From Catellatospora sp. IY07-71 (lineage in GTDB: Bacteria > Actinomycetota > Actinomycetes > Mycobacteriales > Micromonosporaceae): DNA of 64,000 bases. Numbering within the stretch: position 1 is the stretch's first letter; every line of letters starts with the position of its first letter. The notes under the pieces were generated by a model. That model ran no database searches. It was given only the letters and a program-made list of their open reading frames with translations, and was not told where the DNA came from. The translations under genes were made by a program, and so were the position numbers. Of this stretch, positions 51,737 through 60,502 are shown one piece after another. Where the stretch lies: assembly GCF_018326265.1 (NCBI RefSeq), contig NZ_AP023360.1, positions 2,347,501-2,411,500 on the forward strand. The letters are read 5' to 3'.

Positions 51737-54700
51737 GTGCCCCCGCGCAGGCGCATACGCCCCCTGCTGCTCGCCCTCACCGCCCTGGCCACGGCCGCCG
51801 CCGCTCTCCCGGCGCCCGCCGCGGCCGCCCCGCTGTTCGGCCCCGCCACCGATCCCTACGGCGAGGTCGTCACCGGACCCGACTACGTGGACACCCCGAC
51901 CAGCACCCGCCCGGTCGCGCCGGGTGTCACGCTGACCTCGTTCGACCGGTACGACGCGCGCGGTTTCCTGCGGGCCGACGCGCTGACCGTCGACCTGTCC
52001 GGCAGCGCCACCGTCGACTACGTGTTCCCCGGCGCGGTCGCCGCCACCCAGCCGCTGTCCCAGCAGGTCGCCGCACGTGGCGACCGCCGCGTCGTGGGCG
52101 GGATCAACGGCGACTTCTTCGACATCAACAACTCCGGCGCGGCCCAGGGCGTCGGCATCCGCGACGGCGAGCTGATCCAGGCCCCGATCGCCGGGCACCA
52201 CAAGGCCGTCGGCTTCACCGCCGGCGACGTGGGCCGCCTGGTCGAGGTGTACTTCGAGGGCACCGCCACGCCCGACGGGGCCGCGCCGATCGCGCTGTCC
52301 GGCTTCAACACGCACGTGCTGGGCGCGAACGCGGTCGGCGTGTACACCGGCCTGTGGGGCACCTTCAGCCGCGGCCGCCCGGTCACCGGCGCGAGCCGGG
52401 CCACCGAGGTCGTGCTGCGCGACGGCGTCGTCGAGTCCGTCTCCGCGACGCCCGGCAGCGGCGCGATCGCCGAGGGCACGCAGGTCCTGCTCGGCCGGGA
52501 GACGGGCGCGGACGCGCTCGCCGCATTGACCCCGGGCACCCGGGTGCAGGTCGGCTACCGGCCGCGCAGCTCCGACGGCGGCGAGCTGAGCACCGCCATC
52601 GGCGGCAACGTCTGGCTGGTGCGCGGCGGGCAGATCTCGCCCGAGGCGGCGGTGGACGCGGACAATCCGCGCAGCGCGGTCGGCTTCGACGCCACCGGCA
52701 CGAAGATGTACCTGCTCACGGTGGACGGGCGGCAGGCCGACAGCCACGGGCTGACGCTGCGCGACCTGGCCGTGATGATGCAGCGGCTCGGCGCGCACGA
52801 CGCGCTCAACCTGGACGGCGGGGGCTCGTCGACGATGCTCGCCCGCGAGCCCGGCACGGCCGCTCCGCAGATCGAGAACGCACCCTCGGACGGCACCGAG
52901 CGGCCCACCCCGAACGGCCTGGCCGTGCTGTCGCCGGTCGGCAGCGGTGAGCTGCGCGGCTTCTGGGTGGAGACCGCGACCGCGCCGATGGCCGCGCCCA
53001 CCCTCAACGACGTACGCGGCGGGCGGCCCGACCGGGTCTTCCCCGGCCACACCCGCAAGCTCACCGCCGCCGGGTACGACGAGACCTACGGCCCCGCCGC
53101 GGGCGACCCGTCCTGGCTGGTCTTCCCGCCGATCGGCCGGGTCGAGGGCGGCGCGTTCAGGGCGCTCGCACCCGGCAGCGCGACGGTCACCGCGTACCGG
53201 GGCACCGCCACCGGCAAGCTCGGCCTGACCGTGCTCAACCCGCTCACCCGGATCAGCCCGACGGCCGGGCGGCTGTCGCTGGCCGGCGTCGGCGGCACCG
53301 GCAGCTTCGGCGTGCTCGGCTTCGACCGGGACGCACAGAGCGCCCCGATCGAGCCCGGCGAGGTGACCCTGTCCTACGACACCACGATCGTGGACATCGC
53401 GCCGGACGGCGCGGGCGGCTTCAAGGTCACCGGCAAGGCCGACGGCGGCACCGTCGTCGCGCTGACCGTGGACGGGTTCACCACGCGGGTCGGCGTCACC
53501 GTCGGCGCGCGGGAGGTCGTCGTCGCGAACTTCGACGACGCCGCCGCGTGGAAGTGCACCACCGCGCGCGCCACCTGCGCGGTCGCCGCGGCACCCGGCC
53601 ACGACGGGCAGGGCCTGCGCATGTCGTACGACTTCACCCAGTCCACCGGCACGCGCACGTCGTACGCCACCCCGCCCGCCCTGATCGAGCTGCCCGGACA
53701 GCCGCTCGCGGTGAGCATGTGGGTGAATCCGGAGGCCGGTCGCGGCGAGTGGGCCCGGATGCAGGTCTACGACGGCACGGGGGCGCTGGTCCCGGCGTTC
53801 AGCGGCCCGTACCTGACGAGGAGCGGCTGGCAGAAGATCGAGTTCCCGGTGCCGGCCGGGCTGCAGTACCCGCTGAAGTTCCGCTGGTTCTACCCGGCGG
53901 AGACCAAGCCGGAGGCGTCCTACACCAACGCGATCGTCATCGACGACCTCGCGGTGAAGCTCCCGGCCGAGATCGACGTGCCCGCCGACCCGGCATACCG
54001 GCGTGACTTCGTGATCCGGGACGGGGCCGCCGCGGACGAGCAGTGGCGCTTCGCGGTCATGTCCGACGCCCAGTTCGTGGCCCGCAACCCGGACAGCGAC
54101 CTGGTCCGCAACGCACGCCGCACGCTGCGCGAGATCAAGGCGGCCGCGCCGGACTTCCTCGTCATCAACGGCGACTTCGTCGACGAGGCCGCCCCGGCCG
54201 ACATCGCGCTGGCCAAGCAGATCCTCGACGAGGAGCTGGGCGGCACGCTGCCGTACTACTACGTGCCCGGCAACCACGAGATCATGGGACCGGGCAACCT
54301 GGACAACTTCCGGGCCGTGTTCGGCGACACCCACCGGGTCGTCGACCACCGGGGCACTCGCCTGGTCATGCTCGACTCGTCCAAGGGCACGCTGCGCGGC
54401 GGCGGCTTCGACCAGGTGCTGATGCTGCGTAAGGCGCTGGACGAGGCGGCCGACGACCCGGCGGTCGGCTCGGTCGCGGTGTTCTTCCACCACCCGCCGC
54501 GCGACCCCACCCCGGTCCAGGCCAGCGAGCTGGCCGAGGCCAAGGAGGTGGCGACCGTGGAGCGGTGGCTGGCCGACTTCCAGTGGACCTCCGGCAAGGG
54601 CGCCGCGATGGTCAACAGCCACGTGGGCACGTTCGCGGCGAGCGAGATCGACGGCGTGCCGTACCTGATCAACGGGAACTCGGGCAAGGCGCCGTCGACG

Positions 54701-55120
54701 TCGGCCGCCGAGGGCGGGTTCACCGGCTGGACCATGATCGGCGTCGACCCGGTCACGCCGCTGGAGTGGCTGGTGCCGCGGCTGTACCCGCAGGCCGGGG
54801 TCAGCGACTGGTTCCACGCCGAGATCCGCCCGCACGTCGACGAACTGGCGCTGACCGCGCCCGGTTCGCTCGCCGTGGGCGCCTCCGGCCCGGTGTCGGC
54901 CGTGGTCACCCAGGCGGGGCGGCAGGTGCCGGTCGCCTACCCGGTGTCGGCGGACTGGTCCGGCACGGTGCACATCGGCCCCGCCCACAGTGCGCCCAGG
55001 TCCGCTGTGGCGGTCTACGACCCGGCCACCGGCCAGGTCACCGCCCTGCGTCCCGGCACCGCCACCCTGACGGTCACCGTCAACGCGGTCACCACGTCGG
55101 CCACCATCACGGTGTCCTGA
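51737..55120 (+). CDS. Secreted phosphodiester glycosidase fused to a metallophosphoesterase
   Basis: A 1127-residue exported protein. The GTG start follows GGGAGGAA. The signal peptide (1-28, LLLALTALATAAAALPAPAAA near its end) precedes an NAGPA-type phosphodiester glycosidase domain (about 60-420) with GGINGDFFD and LNLDGGGSSTML. Ig-like and lectin-like domains (about 430-750) lead to a calcineurin-like phosphoesterase (about 760-1030). Its metal motifs are MSDAQF, NGDFVDE, PGNHEI, FFHHPP and NSHVG. The first and last deviate from DxH and GHxH. A bacterial Ig-like C-terminus follows. It probably strips phosphate from phospho-glycans outside the cell. Confidence 0.85.
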   Translation: MPPRRRIRPLLLALTALATAAAALPAPAAAAPLFGPATDPYGEVVTGPDYVDTPTSTRPVAPGVTLTSFDRYDARGFLRADALTVDLSGSATVDYVFPGAVAATQPLSQQVAARGDRRVVGGINGDFFDINNSGAAQGVGIRDGELIQAPIAGHHKAVGFTAGDVGRLVEVYFEGTATPDGAAPIALSGFNTHVLGANAVGVYTGLWGTFSRGRPVTGASRATEVVLRDGVVESVSATPGSGAIAEGTQVLLGRETGADALAALTPGTRVQVGYRPRSSDGGELSTAIGGNVWLVRGGQISPEAAVDADNPRSAVGFDATGTKMYLLTVDGRQADSHGLTLRDLAVMMQRLGAHDALNLDGGGSSTMLAREPGTAAPQIENAPSDGTERPTPNGLAVLSPVGSGELRGFWVETATAPMAAPTLNDVRGGRPDRVFPGHTRKLTAAGYDETYGPAAGDPSWLVFPPIGRVEGGAFRALAPGSATVTAYRGTATGKLGLTVLNPLTRISPTAGRLSLAGVGGTGSFGVLGFDRDAQSAPIEPGEVTLSYDTTIVDIAPDGAGGFKVTGKADGGTVVALTVDGFTTRVGVTVGAREVVVANFDDAAAWKCTTARATCAVAAAPGHDGQGLRMSYDFTQSTGTRTSYATPPALIELPGQPLAVSMWVNPEAGRGEWARMQVYDGTGALVPAFSGPYLTRSGWQKIEFPVPAGLQYPLKFRWFYPAETKPEASYTNAIVIDDLAVKLPAEIDVPADPAYRRDFVIRDGAAADEQWRFAVMSDAQFVARNPDSDLVRNARRTLREIKAAAPDFLVINGDFVDEAAPADIALAKQILDEELGGTLPYYYVPGNHEIMGPGNLDNFRAVFGDTHRVVDHRGTRLVMLDSSKGTLRGGGFDQVLMLRKALDEAADDPAVGSVAVFFHHPPRDPTPVQASELAEAKEVATVERWLADFQWTSGKGAAMVNSHVGTFAASEIDGVPYLINGNSGKAPSTSAAEGGFTGWTMIGVDPVTPLEWLVPRLYPQAGVSDWFHAEIRPHVDELALTAPGSLAVGASGPVSAVVTQAGRQVPVAYPVSADWSGTVHIGPAHSAPRSAVAVYDPATGQVTALRPGTATLTVTVNAVTTSATITVS

Positions 55121-55235
55121 CCACCACCCTCACGCGGGCCCGCGCCAGCCGGTGCGGGCCCGCCCCGCTTCTGCACCGCCCACGCCCACAGACCCCCACC
55201 CGCGACGCTCGCGGCGCGCCACGCCCCTTGGTGCG

Positions 55236-55299
55236 CTGCAGTTTCGGGGAAACTGCGGCAATGCGGGCCGGGATTCGTGCACTTTCCCTGAAACCGCGG
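55236..55299. repeat. Repeat family A, copy 2 (imperfect inverted repeat)
   Basis: CTGCAGTTTCGGGGAAACTG (55236 on) and GTGCACTTTCCCTGAAACCG (55277 on) match the arms of the 8531-8588 element with several changes. Again the element lies between converging genes. The rest of the 222-bp gap is GC-rich with nothing else clear. Confidence 0.7.
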
Positions 55300-55342
55300 G
55301 CCCACGCGACGGCGAGGGTGGGCGGCGGGGTGGAGGGGTGGG

Positions 55343-55930
55343 TCAGGGGATGAGGTCGGTGACGGGGAGGGCGGCCCAGTCGAGGCGGGCGACGGTGATG
55401 ACGTCGGCGGCGGTGAAGGTGCCGGTGGACTCGTACACGTCGGTCTCGTCGAGCTGGTACGTGTGCACCGTGAAGTCGGGCAGCGGCTCGACGCGCCAGT
55501 AGAACGGGATGCCCGCGTCGGCGTACTCGGCCGGCTTGTGCTTGCGGTCGGCGGTCTGCGTGCCGGGGCTGACCACCTCCACGGCCAGCAGCACGTCCTT
55601 GGGGGAGAAGCTGAACCAGTCGAGGTTCACCGCGGCGCGGCGCACCACCAGCACGTCCGGGTTGCGCCGGTGGTCGTCGGCGAGCCGGATCTCCTGCTCG
55701 TGCAGCGCGAGCAGGTGGTCCGGGCAGCGGCGCAGCAGGCCCTGCACGAGCCGCATCATGACGATCTGGTGGCGCGTGGTGGGGGGCGTCATGACGTGCA
55801 GCACTCCGTCCACGAGCTCGATCCGGGGATCCGGGGGCAGGGCGTCGTACTCGTCGGGGGTGACCGTCACGGCGGTGGGCAGCACGAGGGCGGTCCCGTC
55901 ATGGGTGATCCGCTGGGACGGCCGGGTCAT
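55343..55930 (-). CDS. Uma2-family (DUF820) restriction-endonuclease-fold protein
   Basis: A 195-residue protein of the Uma2/DUF820 family. RIELVDGVLHVM, RNPDVLVVRR and AVEVVSPGTQTADRKHKPAEYADAGIPFYW carry the PD-(D/E)xK-like acidic and Lys residues. These proteins are abundant in some cyanobacteria and actinomycetes, and their role is unknown. GAGAGGG precedes the ATG. It lies 84 nt after the RNA-kinase gene, but a 14-bp hairpin between them suggests separate transcription. Confidence 0.85.
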   Translation of the reverse strand: MTRPSQRITHDGTALVLPTAVTVTPDEYDALPPDPRIELVDGVLHVMTPPTTRHQIVMMRLVQGLLRRCPDHLLALHEQEIRLADDHRRNPDVLVVRRAAVNLDWFSFSPKDVLLAVEVVSPGTQTADRKHKPAEYADAGIPFYWRVEPLPDFTVHTYQLDETDVYESTGTFTAADVITVARLDWAALPVTDLIP

Positions 55931-55974
55931 TGGACAGCCCTCTCGTACTGCTCGCTGTCAATCCATGGTAGGAA

Positions 55975-56013
55975 CCCGGACCGCCGCCGTCGAGCATGCG
56001 GCGGCGGTCCGGG
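55975..56013 (-). terminator. Terminator hairpin after the RNA-repair operon
   Basis: A perfect 14-bp inverted repeat (CCCGGACCGCCGCC and its complement, 55975-55988 and 56000-56013) starts 1 nt past the stop of the kinase-phosphatase gene. No T-run follows. Confidence 0.55.
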
Positions 56014-56014
56014 C

Positions 56015-56896
56015 TCAGAAGTCGCCCTCGGCCACCTGGAACACGGTCAGGCCGAGTTCGCGCCACATGCGTACGACCTGGTTGCGGTCGTCCAGCACGC
56101 ACACGACGTACCAGTGCTCCCGGATCTCGCGCTCGAAGATCTCGCGCTTGACCACGGAGTCCTTGCGCTGGTCCCCGTTGCCGCGCATGTGCAGCGCCGC
56201 GTACGGCACCCCGACGTACTTCTCCAGCCACGCCTGCGTGCCCGCGCGGGCCGCGTCTACCCGGCCGGAGCAGTAGATGATCGTGTGCCCGGCCGCGTGC
56301 AGAGCGCGCACCGCGTCGATCACCGGCTGGTGCGGCTCGTCCAGGTGCACCCGGGTGTGGTCGTACGGGCTGCGGTCGCCCATCAGCGCGACGGTGCCGT
56401 CCAGGTCGACCAGCACCGCCCGGGGCTTGTCCGCGGGCGGGGTGTAGACCAGGCGCGGCCCGGCCTGCGGCAGCACGAGCGGCTCCCGGCGCCCGGCCAG
56501 GAAACGCTCGTGCATGCGCAGGATGACCTCGGGGCCGACCCGCTCGCTCTCGGGCCGGGCCGCGTCGCGCTCCAGGCAGACCTCCAGCGGCACGTCGGTG
56601 AAGTCGCGCAGCACCACCTGCGCGCCGCAGTCCACCGCCAGCTCGGCCAGCTCGCGGACCACCTTGGCGCGCAGGTTGGTGTCGTCGCAGACCACGTCGG
56701 CACCCGCCTTGAGCAGCGCCTCGACCTGCGCCCGCTGGGCGACGGTGACCTGCCGTTCCGCCCAGCCCTCACCGAGGTTGCCGCCGTGCAGCATGCGGCG
56801 CAGGTCGTCCCGGTTGACCCGGACGCCCGGCTGCGCCTTCGCCCACGTGGTCTTGCCCGAGCCGGGCAGGCCCCGGGTGATGGTGAGGGTGGGCAT
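56015..56896 (-). CDS. pnkp: T4 Pnkp-like polynucleotide 5'-kinase/3'-phosphatase
   Basis: Repairs RNA (or DNA) ends so that they can be ligated. It adds a 5' phosphate and removes a 3' or cyclic phosphate. The 293-residue protein has the same layout as T4 Pnkp. The N-terminal kinase P-loop is RGLPGSGKTTWA (8-19), then VNRDDLRRM and the CDDTNL block. The C-terminal HAD phosphatase has VDLDGT (Asp164, Asp166), YCSGR, QRKDSVVKREIF and LDDRNQVVRMWRELG. The final QVAEGDF is close to the T4 end QVASGDF. The ATG has AAGGAG 6 nt upstream. It lies 17 nt after the RNA ligase gene, so the two form an operon. Confidence 0.9.
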   Translation of the reverse strand: MPTLTITRGLPGSGKTTWAKAQPGVRVNRDDLRRMLHGGNLGEGWAERQVTVAQRAQVEALLKAGADVVCDDTNLRAKVVRELAELAVDCGAQVVLRDFTDVPLEVCLERDAARPESERVGPEVILRMHERFLAGRREPLVLPQAGPRLVYTPPADKPRAVLVDLDGTVALMGDRSPYDHTRVHLDEPHQPVIDAVRALHAAGHTIIYCSGRVDAARAGTQAWLEKYVGVPYAALHMRGNGDQRKDSVVKREIFEREIREHWYVVCVLDDRNQVVRMWRELGLTVFQVAEGDF

Positions 56897-56913
56897 CGTG
56901 TCTCCTTGTCGTG

Positions 56914-58005
56914 CTACTCGTCGTCGAAGGTACGGCCGTGCGGCGTCTCGTCCGCGTCGGGCTTGAGCTCCTCCCACAGCTGGCGGCGGTACGCCTTGCC
57001 GTCGAGGTGTGCGAACAGGTATCCGCGCAGCTCGTGCCGCCCGGCGACCATGGCGTAGTCCTTGCGGGACCAGCCGTCCGGCAGCCCGGCGACGATCTCC
57101 TCGTGCGTGGCCGCGACCCGCTTCTCCAGCTCGTCGAGGCCCGCCGTGAGCCGGGTCGCCAGGTCGGTGACCCACGGGTGGAACTCGTCGGGCAGCGGCT
57201 CGGCGATCTCGGCCACGGTCGCGCCCGCGCCCAGCGCCGCCCACACCACGCGGGCGTTCAGGCCGGTCACCACCCGGTGCAGGTCGACGTACTCGGGGTA
57301 CTTGAGCTTGATCCGGGTGTCCGGGCCGACCGCGTGCACGACCAGGCCCTCCCGCCCCGGCCGCGCCGGTGCGGCGAGCGCGTCGCGGAACGTGGCGTAC
57401 GCGAACGTCTCCACCACCGGGCCCGGCCAGTCCGCGACCGCGCCGGGCGGAAACGACCGGCCCGTGGCGATCTCCACCGCGCCGAGCAGCATCAGGTCGT
57501 CCAGCCGCCCGTAGTCGACCACGATCCGGTTCCCCGGGTAGATGATCTCCACGAGCACGGTGAACCCGGCCGGCGGCGCCCAGTGCGGGTAGCGCTCGCG
57601 CAGCAGCCGGGTCGCGTGCTGCGCCTGCACCGACGCGAACGAGCCGCGGGTGGCCACCGCCGGGCCGTCCGGGGTGGGGTACACGATGCCCAGCGAGCCG
57701 TCCGCCTTATCGGTGACGACGACCGGCTCGTCCAGGCCGATCACGGCCGCGCCCGGCTGCCCGTGGTTGAAGAACTTGACCAGGGGACGGGCCAGCACCG
57801 CGCCGGACGCATCAGTGACCAACCCGCGGCACGCGAGTGTCACCTCGTCCCACGCGTTCGCGTAGGTGCACTTCTCGGTGTAGTTCCAGATGGTCAGCGG
57901 CAGGGCCGGGTGGACCTGCGCGCGGACGAGCCCATCGGCCACGGCACGGTCCAGTGCCCCGGGCGGGAACATGGCGGCGAGGGTCGTTGTTGCGATGGGG
58001 GACAT
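56914..58005 (-). CDS. T4 RNA ligase 1-like (Rnl1) RNA ligase
   Basis: An ATP-dependent ligase that seals 3'-OH/5'-phosphate RNA breaks. The 363-residue protein carries the Rnl1 motif set. Motif I is KADGSLG with nucleotidyl Lys100 (T4 Rnl1 uses Lys99). ACRGLV and PLVKFFNHG match the T4 ECRG and MEKFFN blocks. TRGSFASVQA, the VEIIYPGNRIVVDY motif III region and GLVVHA/RIKLKYPEYVDLH (motifs IV-V) follow. A helical C-terminal domain takes the place of the tRNA-specificity domain. The ATG lacks a ribosome site, and TAGCGT lies 8 nt upstream, so the message may be leaderless. It is divergent from rpmE. Confidence 0.9.
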   Translation of the reverse strand: MSPIATTTLAAMFPPGALDRAVADGLVRAQVHPALPLTIWNYTEKCTYANAWDEVTLACRGLVTDASGAVLARPLVKFFNHGQPGAAVIGLDEPVVVTDKADGSLGIVYPTPDGPAVATRGSFASVQAQHATRLLRERYPHWAPPAGFTVLVEIIYPGNRIVVDYGRLDDLMLLGAVEIATGRSFPPGAVADWPGPVVETFAYATFRDALAAPARPGREGLVVHAVGPDTRIKLKYPEYVDLHRVVTGLNARVVWAALGAGATVAEIAEPLPDEFHPWVTDLATRLTAGLDELEKRVAATHEEIVAGLPDGWSRKDYAMVAGRHELRGYLFAHLDGKAYRRQLWEELKPDADETPHGRTFDDE

Positions 58006-58119
58006 GGCCGGTGACGCTACGAGACTTCCTCGCGAAACGCAGCCGAGTTAGCCGCTGCGAAGCGCGACCGGGGTGGATGGCATACTGGTCAGTCGCCACC
58101 GGGACTGGTTCACGCCCGA

Positions 58120-58153
58120 GCTGTCCGGACGAGCGTCCGGCAGTGCTGACAGC
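58120..58153 (+). promoter_or_regulatory. Possible structured leader of rpmE
   Basis: Nested pairings occur upstream of rpmE: GCTGTC (58120-58125) with GACAGC (58148-58153), and inside it CCGGAC-GAGC-GTCCGG (58125-58140). Leaders of this kind, to which L31 binds, are known in actinomycetes. I have not matched this one to a model. CATACT near 58081 is a possible -10. Confidence 0.35.
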
Positions 58154-58187
58154 GACCCAGCGCCCATGAAACGAAAGGACCGCGGCT

Positions 58188-58412
58188 ATGAAGTCCGGTA
58201 TCCACCCGCAGTACGACGTGACCACCGTCACCTGCTCCTGCGGCAACACCTTCACCACCCGCAGCACCGCCAAGGGCGGTCAGATCCACGCCGAGACCTG
58301 CAGCGCCTGCCACCCGTTCTACACGGGCAAGCAGCGTGTGCTCGACACGGCCGGCCGGGTGGCCAAGTTCCAGGCCAAGTACGCCAAGGTCCAGAAGAAG
58401 GACGCCAAGTAG
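58188..58412 (+). CDS. rpmE: Ribosomal protein bL31 (zinc-binding form)
   Basis: A 74-residue large-subunit protein. The zinc Cys residues are present (VTCSCGNTF and [12 protein letters not shown]), which marks the C+ form used under zinc sufficiency. The C-terminus is rich in Lys. GAAAGGA precedes the ATG. prfA follows after 85 nt, the usual actinomycete order. Confidence 0.97.
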   Translation: MKSGIHPQYDVTTVTCSCGNTFTTRSTAKGGQIHAETCSACHPFYTGKQRVLDTAGRVAKFQAKYAKVQKKDAK

Positions 58413-58497
58413 CAGCCGTGCCCGCGCCCGCTCCGTCACCGACGGGGCGGGCGTTGTGCTGTTGCAGGTCATACCGCTGTGGAGTGAGGATTCGGAC

Positions 58498-59586
58498 ATG
58501 AGTAACGAGCGACTCACCGCGCTGCTGGCCGAGTACGCGGAGCTGGAGGCGCGGCTGGCCGACCCGGCGATCCACGCCGACCAGGCGGAGGCGCGGCGGG
58601 TGGGGCGGCGCTTCGCCGAGCTCACCCCGATCCACAAGACCGCCGCCGAGCTGGACTCGGCCCGTGCGGATCTGGAAGCCGCCCGCGAGCTGGCCGCGAT
58701 CGACCCCGACTTCGCCACCGAGGCGGTCAGCCTGGAGCAGCGGCTGCCGGACCTGGAGGAGAAGCTCGCCGAGCTGCTCGCGCCGCGTGACCCCAACGAC
58801 GCCAAGGACGTGATCCTGGAGATCAAGTCCGGTGAGGGCGGCGAGGAGTCCGCGCTGTTCGCGGGCGACCTGCTGCGCATGTACCTGCGCTACGCCGAGC
58901 GGCGCGGCTGGCTCACCGAGGTGCTCGACTCGCAGGAGTCGGACCTGGGCGGCGTCAAGGACGTCTCGGTCGCCATCAAGACCCGCGGCCTGCCCGACGG
59001 CGGCAACGGCGTCTGGTCCCGGCTCAAGTGGGAGGGCGGCGTGCACCGCGTGCAGCGCGTCCCCGCCACCGAGTCCCAGGGCCGCATCCACACCTCCGCC
59101 GCGGGCGTGCTGGTCATGCCCGAGGCGGAGGAGGCCGAGATCGACATCGACACCAACGACCTGCGCATCGACGTCTACCGCTCGCAGGGCGCCGGCGGCC
59201 AGTCCGTCAACACCACCGACTCGGCCGTACGCATCACCCACCTGCCCACCGGCACCGTCGTCACCTGCCAGAACGAGCGCTCCCAGCTCCAGAACAAGGA
59301 CAAGGCGATGCGCATGCTGCGCGCCAAGCTGGCCCAGCTCGCCGAGGAGCAGGCCCTGGCCGCCGCCGCCGACGCCAGAAAAGCGCAGATCCGCACGGTA
59401 GACCGCTCCGAGCGCATCCGCACCTACAACTACCCCCAGAACCGCATCACCGACCACCGCATCGGCTACACGGCGTACAACCTGGACCTCGCCATCGCCG
59501 GCGACATGGACGGCGTCCTCGAAGCCCTCACCACCGCCGACCGCACCGCCCGCCTCGCCGGCGACACGGAACTCTCCCGCTCCTGA
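58498..59586 (+). CDS. prfA: Peptide chain release factor 1
   Basis: Reads UAA and UAG stop codons and triggers peptide release. In this 362-residue protein the codon-recognition region is [18 protein letters not shown], and the catalytic GGQ is in [33 protein letters not shown] and [16 protein letters not shown] complete domain 3. GTGAGGA precedes the ATG. PrmC, which methylates the GGQ Gln, is encoded 2.9 kb on, after an opposite-strand ABC cluster. Confidence 0.97.
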   Translation: MSNERLTALLAEYAELEARLADPAIHADQAEARRVGRRFAELTPIHKTAAELDSARADLEAARELAAIDPDFATEAVSLEQRLPDLEEKLAELLAPRDPNDAKDVILEIKSGEGGEESALFAGDLLRMYLRYAERRGWLTEVLDSQESDLGGVKDVSVAIKTRGLPDGGNGVWSRLKWEGGVHRVQRVPATESQGRIHTSAAGVLVMPEAEEAEIDIDTNDLRIDVYRSQGAGGQSVNTTDSAVRITHLPTGTVVTCQNERSQLQNKDKAMRMLRAKLAQLAEEQALAAAADARKAQIRTVDRSERIRTYNYPQNRITDHRIGYTAYNLDLAIAGDMDGVLEALTTADRTARLAGDTELSRS

Positions 59587-59612
59587 CCGTCGGCCGCGCC
59601 TCATAAGTGCGT

Positions 59613-59681
59613 CGATCTTGCGTGAACTGTGGGTGCGACACGCCCTTTTCGGGCATATCCCTAACATTTCGCGCAAGATCG
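59613..59681. repeat. Repeat family B, copy 2 (69 bp)
   Basis: This copy matches 65 of 69 positions of the copy at 20256-20324, with the same terminal inverted repeats (CGATCTTGCG...CGCAAGATCG). It lies between the converging prfA and ABC permease genes. Confidence 0.8.
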
Positions 59682-59712
59682 ACGTGATCTTCGGCGCCCG
59701 GCGGGGTGGGGT

Positions 59713-60501
59713 TCAGTGGCCGGCGGAGTCGTAGCGGCGGAGGCCGGCGCGGAAGACGGTGCGGGCCAGCCAGACGCAGTAGGCGGCCATCAGCGGGGTG
59801 AGCAGGCCGATCCAGGAGTGCTCCTTGTCCAGCACCCAGGTGGCGGGGAAGAAGCTGATGAAGGCGTACGGCACCAGCACCGTGAAGGCCGCGCGCACCG
59901 CGACGCCGTAGATGGTGATCGGGTACTTGGCCATGTCGGCGGTCCGGATCAGCGTCATCGCGAAGACCGGGTGCGGCCCGCCGACCCAGAACGACACCGC
60001 GTTGCCGATGACGATCAGCGACAGCAGGATCGTCGCCGAGCTGACCAGCATCAACAGTCCGCCCACGACCTTGACGGGCGTCCACTCGATGCCCGCGTTG
60101 GCCAGCCCCCAGCCGATCATCGCGCCGCCGCCGACGACGTCGCCGAACCCGTGCATGCCGATGCCGCCGCTGATCACCTGCACCGGCACGTTGACCGGGC
60201 GCACCAGCGGGTAGTCCAGCTCGCCGTGGTTGATGCGCCGGGCCAGGCGCCAGGTGCCCTCGAAGAACAGCGGGCCGAGCCCGTTGATGAAGCCGAAGGT
60301 CCCGGCCAGCAGCACCGCCTCCGGGTAGGACCAGCCGTTGAGCGCGGGCACGTGCGCGAACACGGCGCTCAGGAAGACCAGGTTGAGCACCTGGAAGAGC
60401 AGCCCGGCGACCACGAGGATCCAGAAGTCGGCCTCGTACTCCAGCACCGCGCGCAGGTGCGCGCCCAGGCTGCGCCGGTAGATCCGTAACACCCGGCGCA
60501 C
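59713..60501 (-). CDS. ABC-2 type permease (second subunit)
   Basis: A 262-residue membrane protein with about six helices (VVAGLLFQVLNLVFLSAVFAH, VVGGLLMLVSSATILLSLIVIG and others). GELDYPLVRPVNVPVQ and FFPATWVLDKE match the DUF990/viologen-exporter type of ABC-2 permease. It is the last gene of the exporter operon. Its GTG start lies 1 nt after the stop of the first permease, so the genes are coupled. Substrate is unknown; members of this type export antibiotics or toxic cations. Confidence 0.82.
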   Translation of the reverse strand: MRRVLRIYRRSLGAHLRAVLEYEADFWILVVAGLLFQVLNLVFLSAVFAHVPALNGWSYPEAVLLAGTFGFINGLGPLFFEGTWRLARRINHGELDYPLVRPVNVPVQVISGGIGMHGFGDVVGGGAMIGWGLANAGIEWTPVKVVGGLLMLVSSATILLSLIVIGNAVSFWVGGPHPVFAMTLIRTADMAKYPITIYGVAVRAAFTVLVPYAFISFFPATWVLDKEHSWIGLLTPLMAAYCVWLARTVFRAGLRRYDSAGH

Positions 60502-60502
60502 G

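Noticed and set aside
55343-58005. Defence island made of Uma2 and RNA-repair genes
   Set aside because: Only one possible nuclease-fold gene is adjacent, it is separated by a terminator hairpin, and no toxin or abortive-infection gene is present. A defence role for the RNA-repair pair stays possible but is not supported by the neighbourhood.
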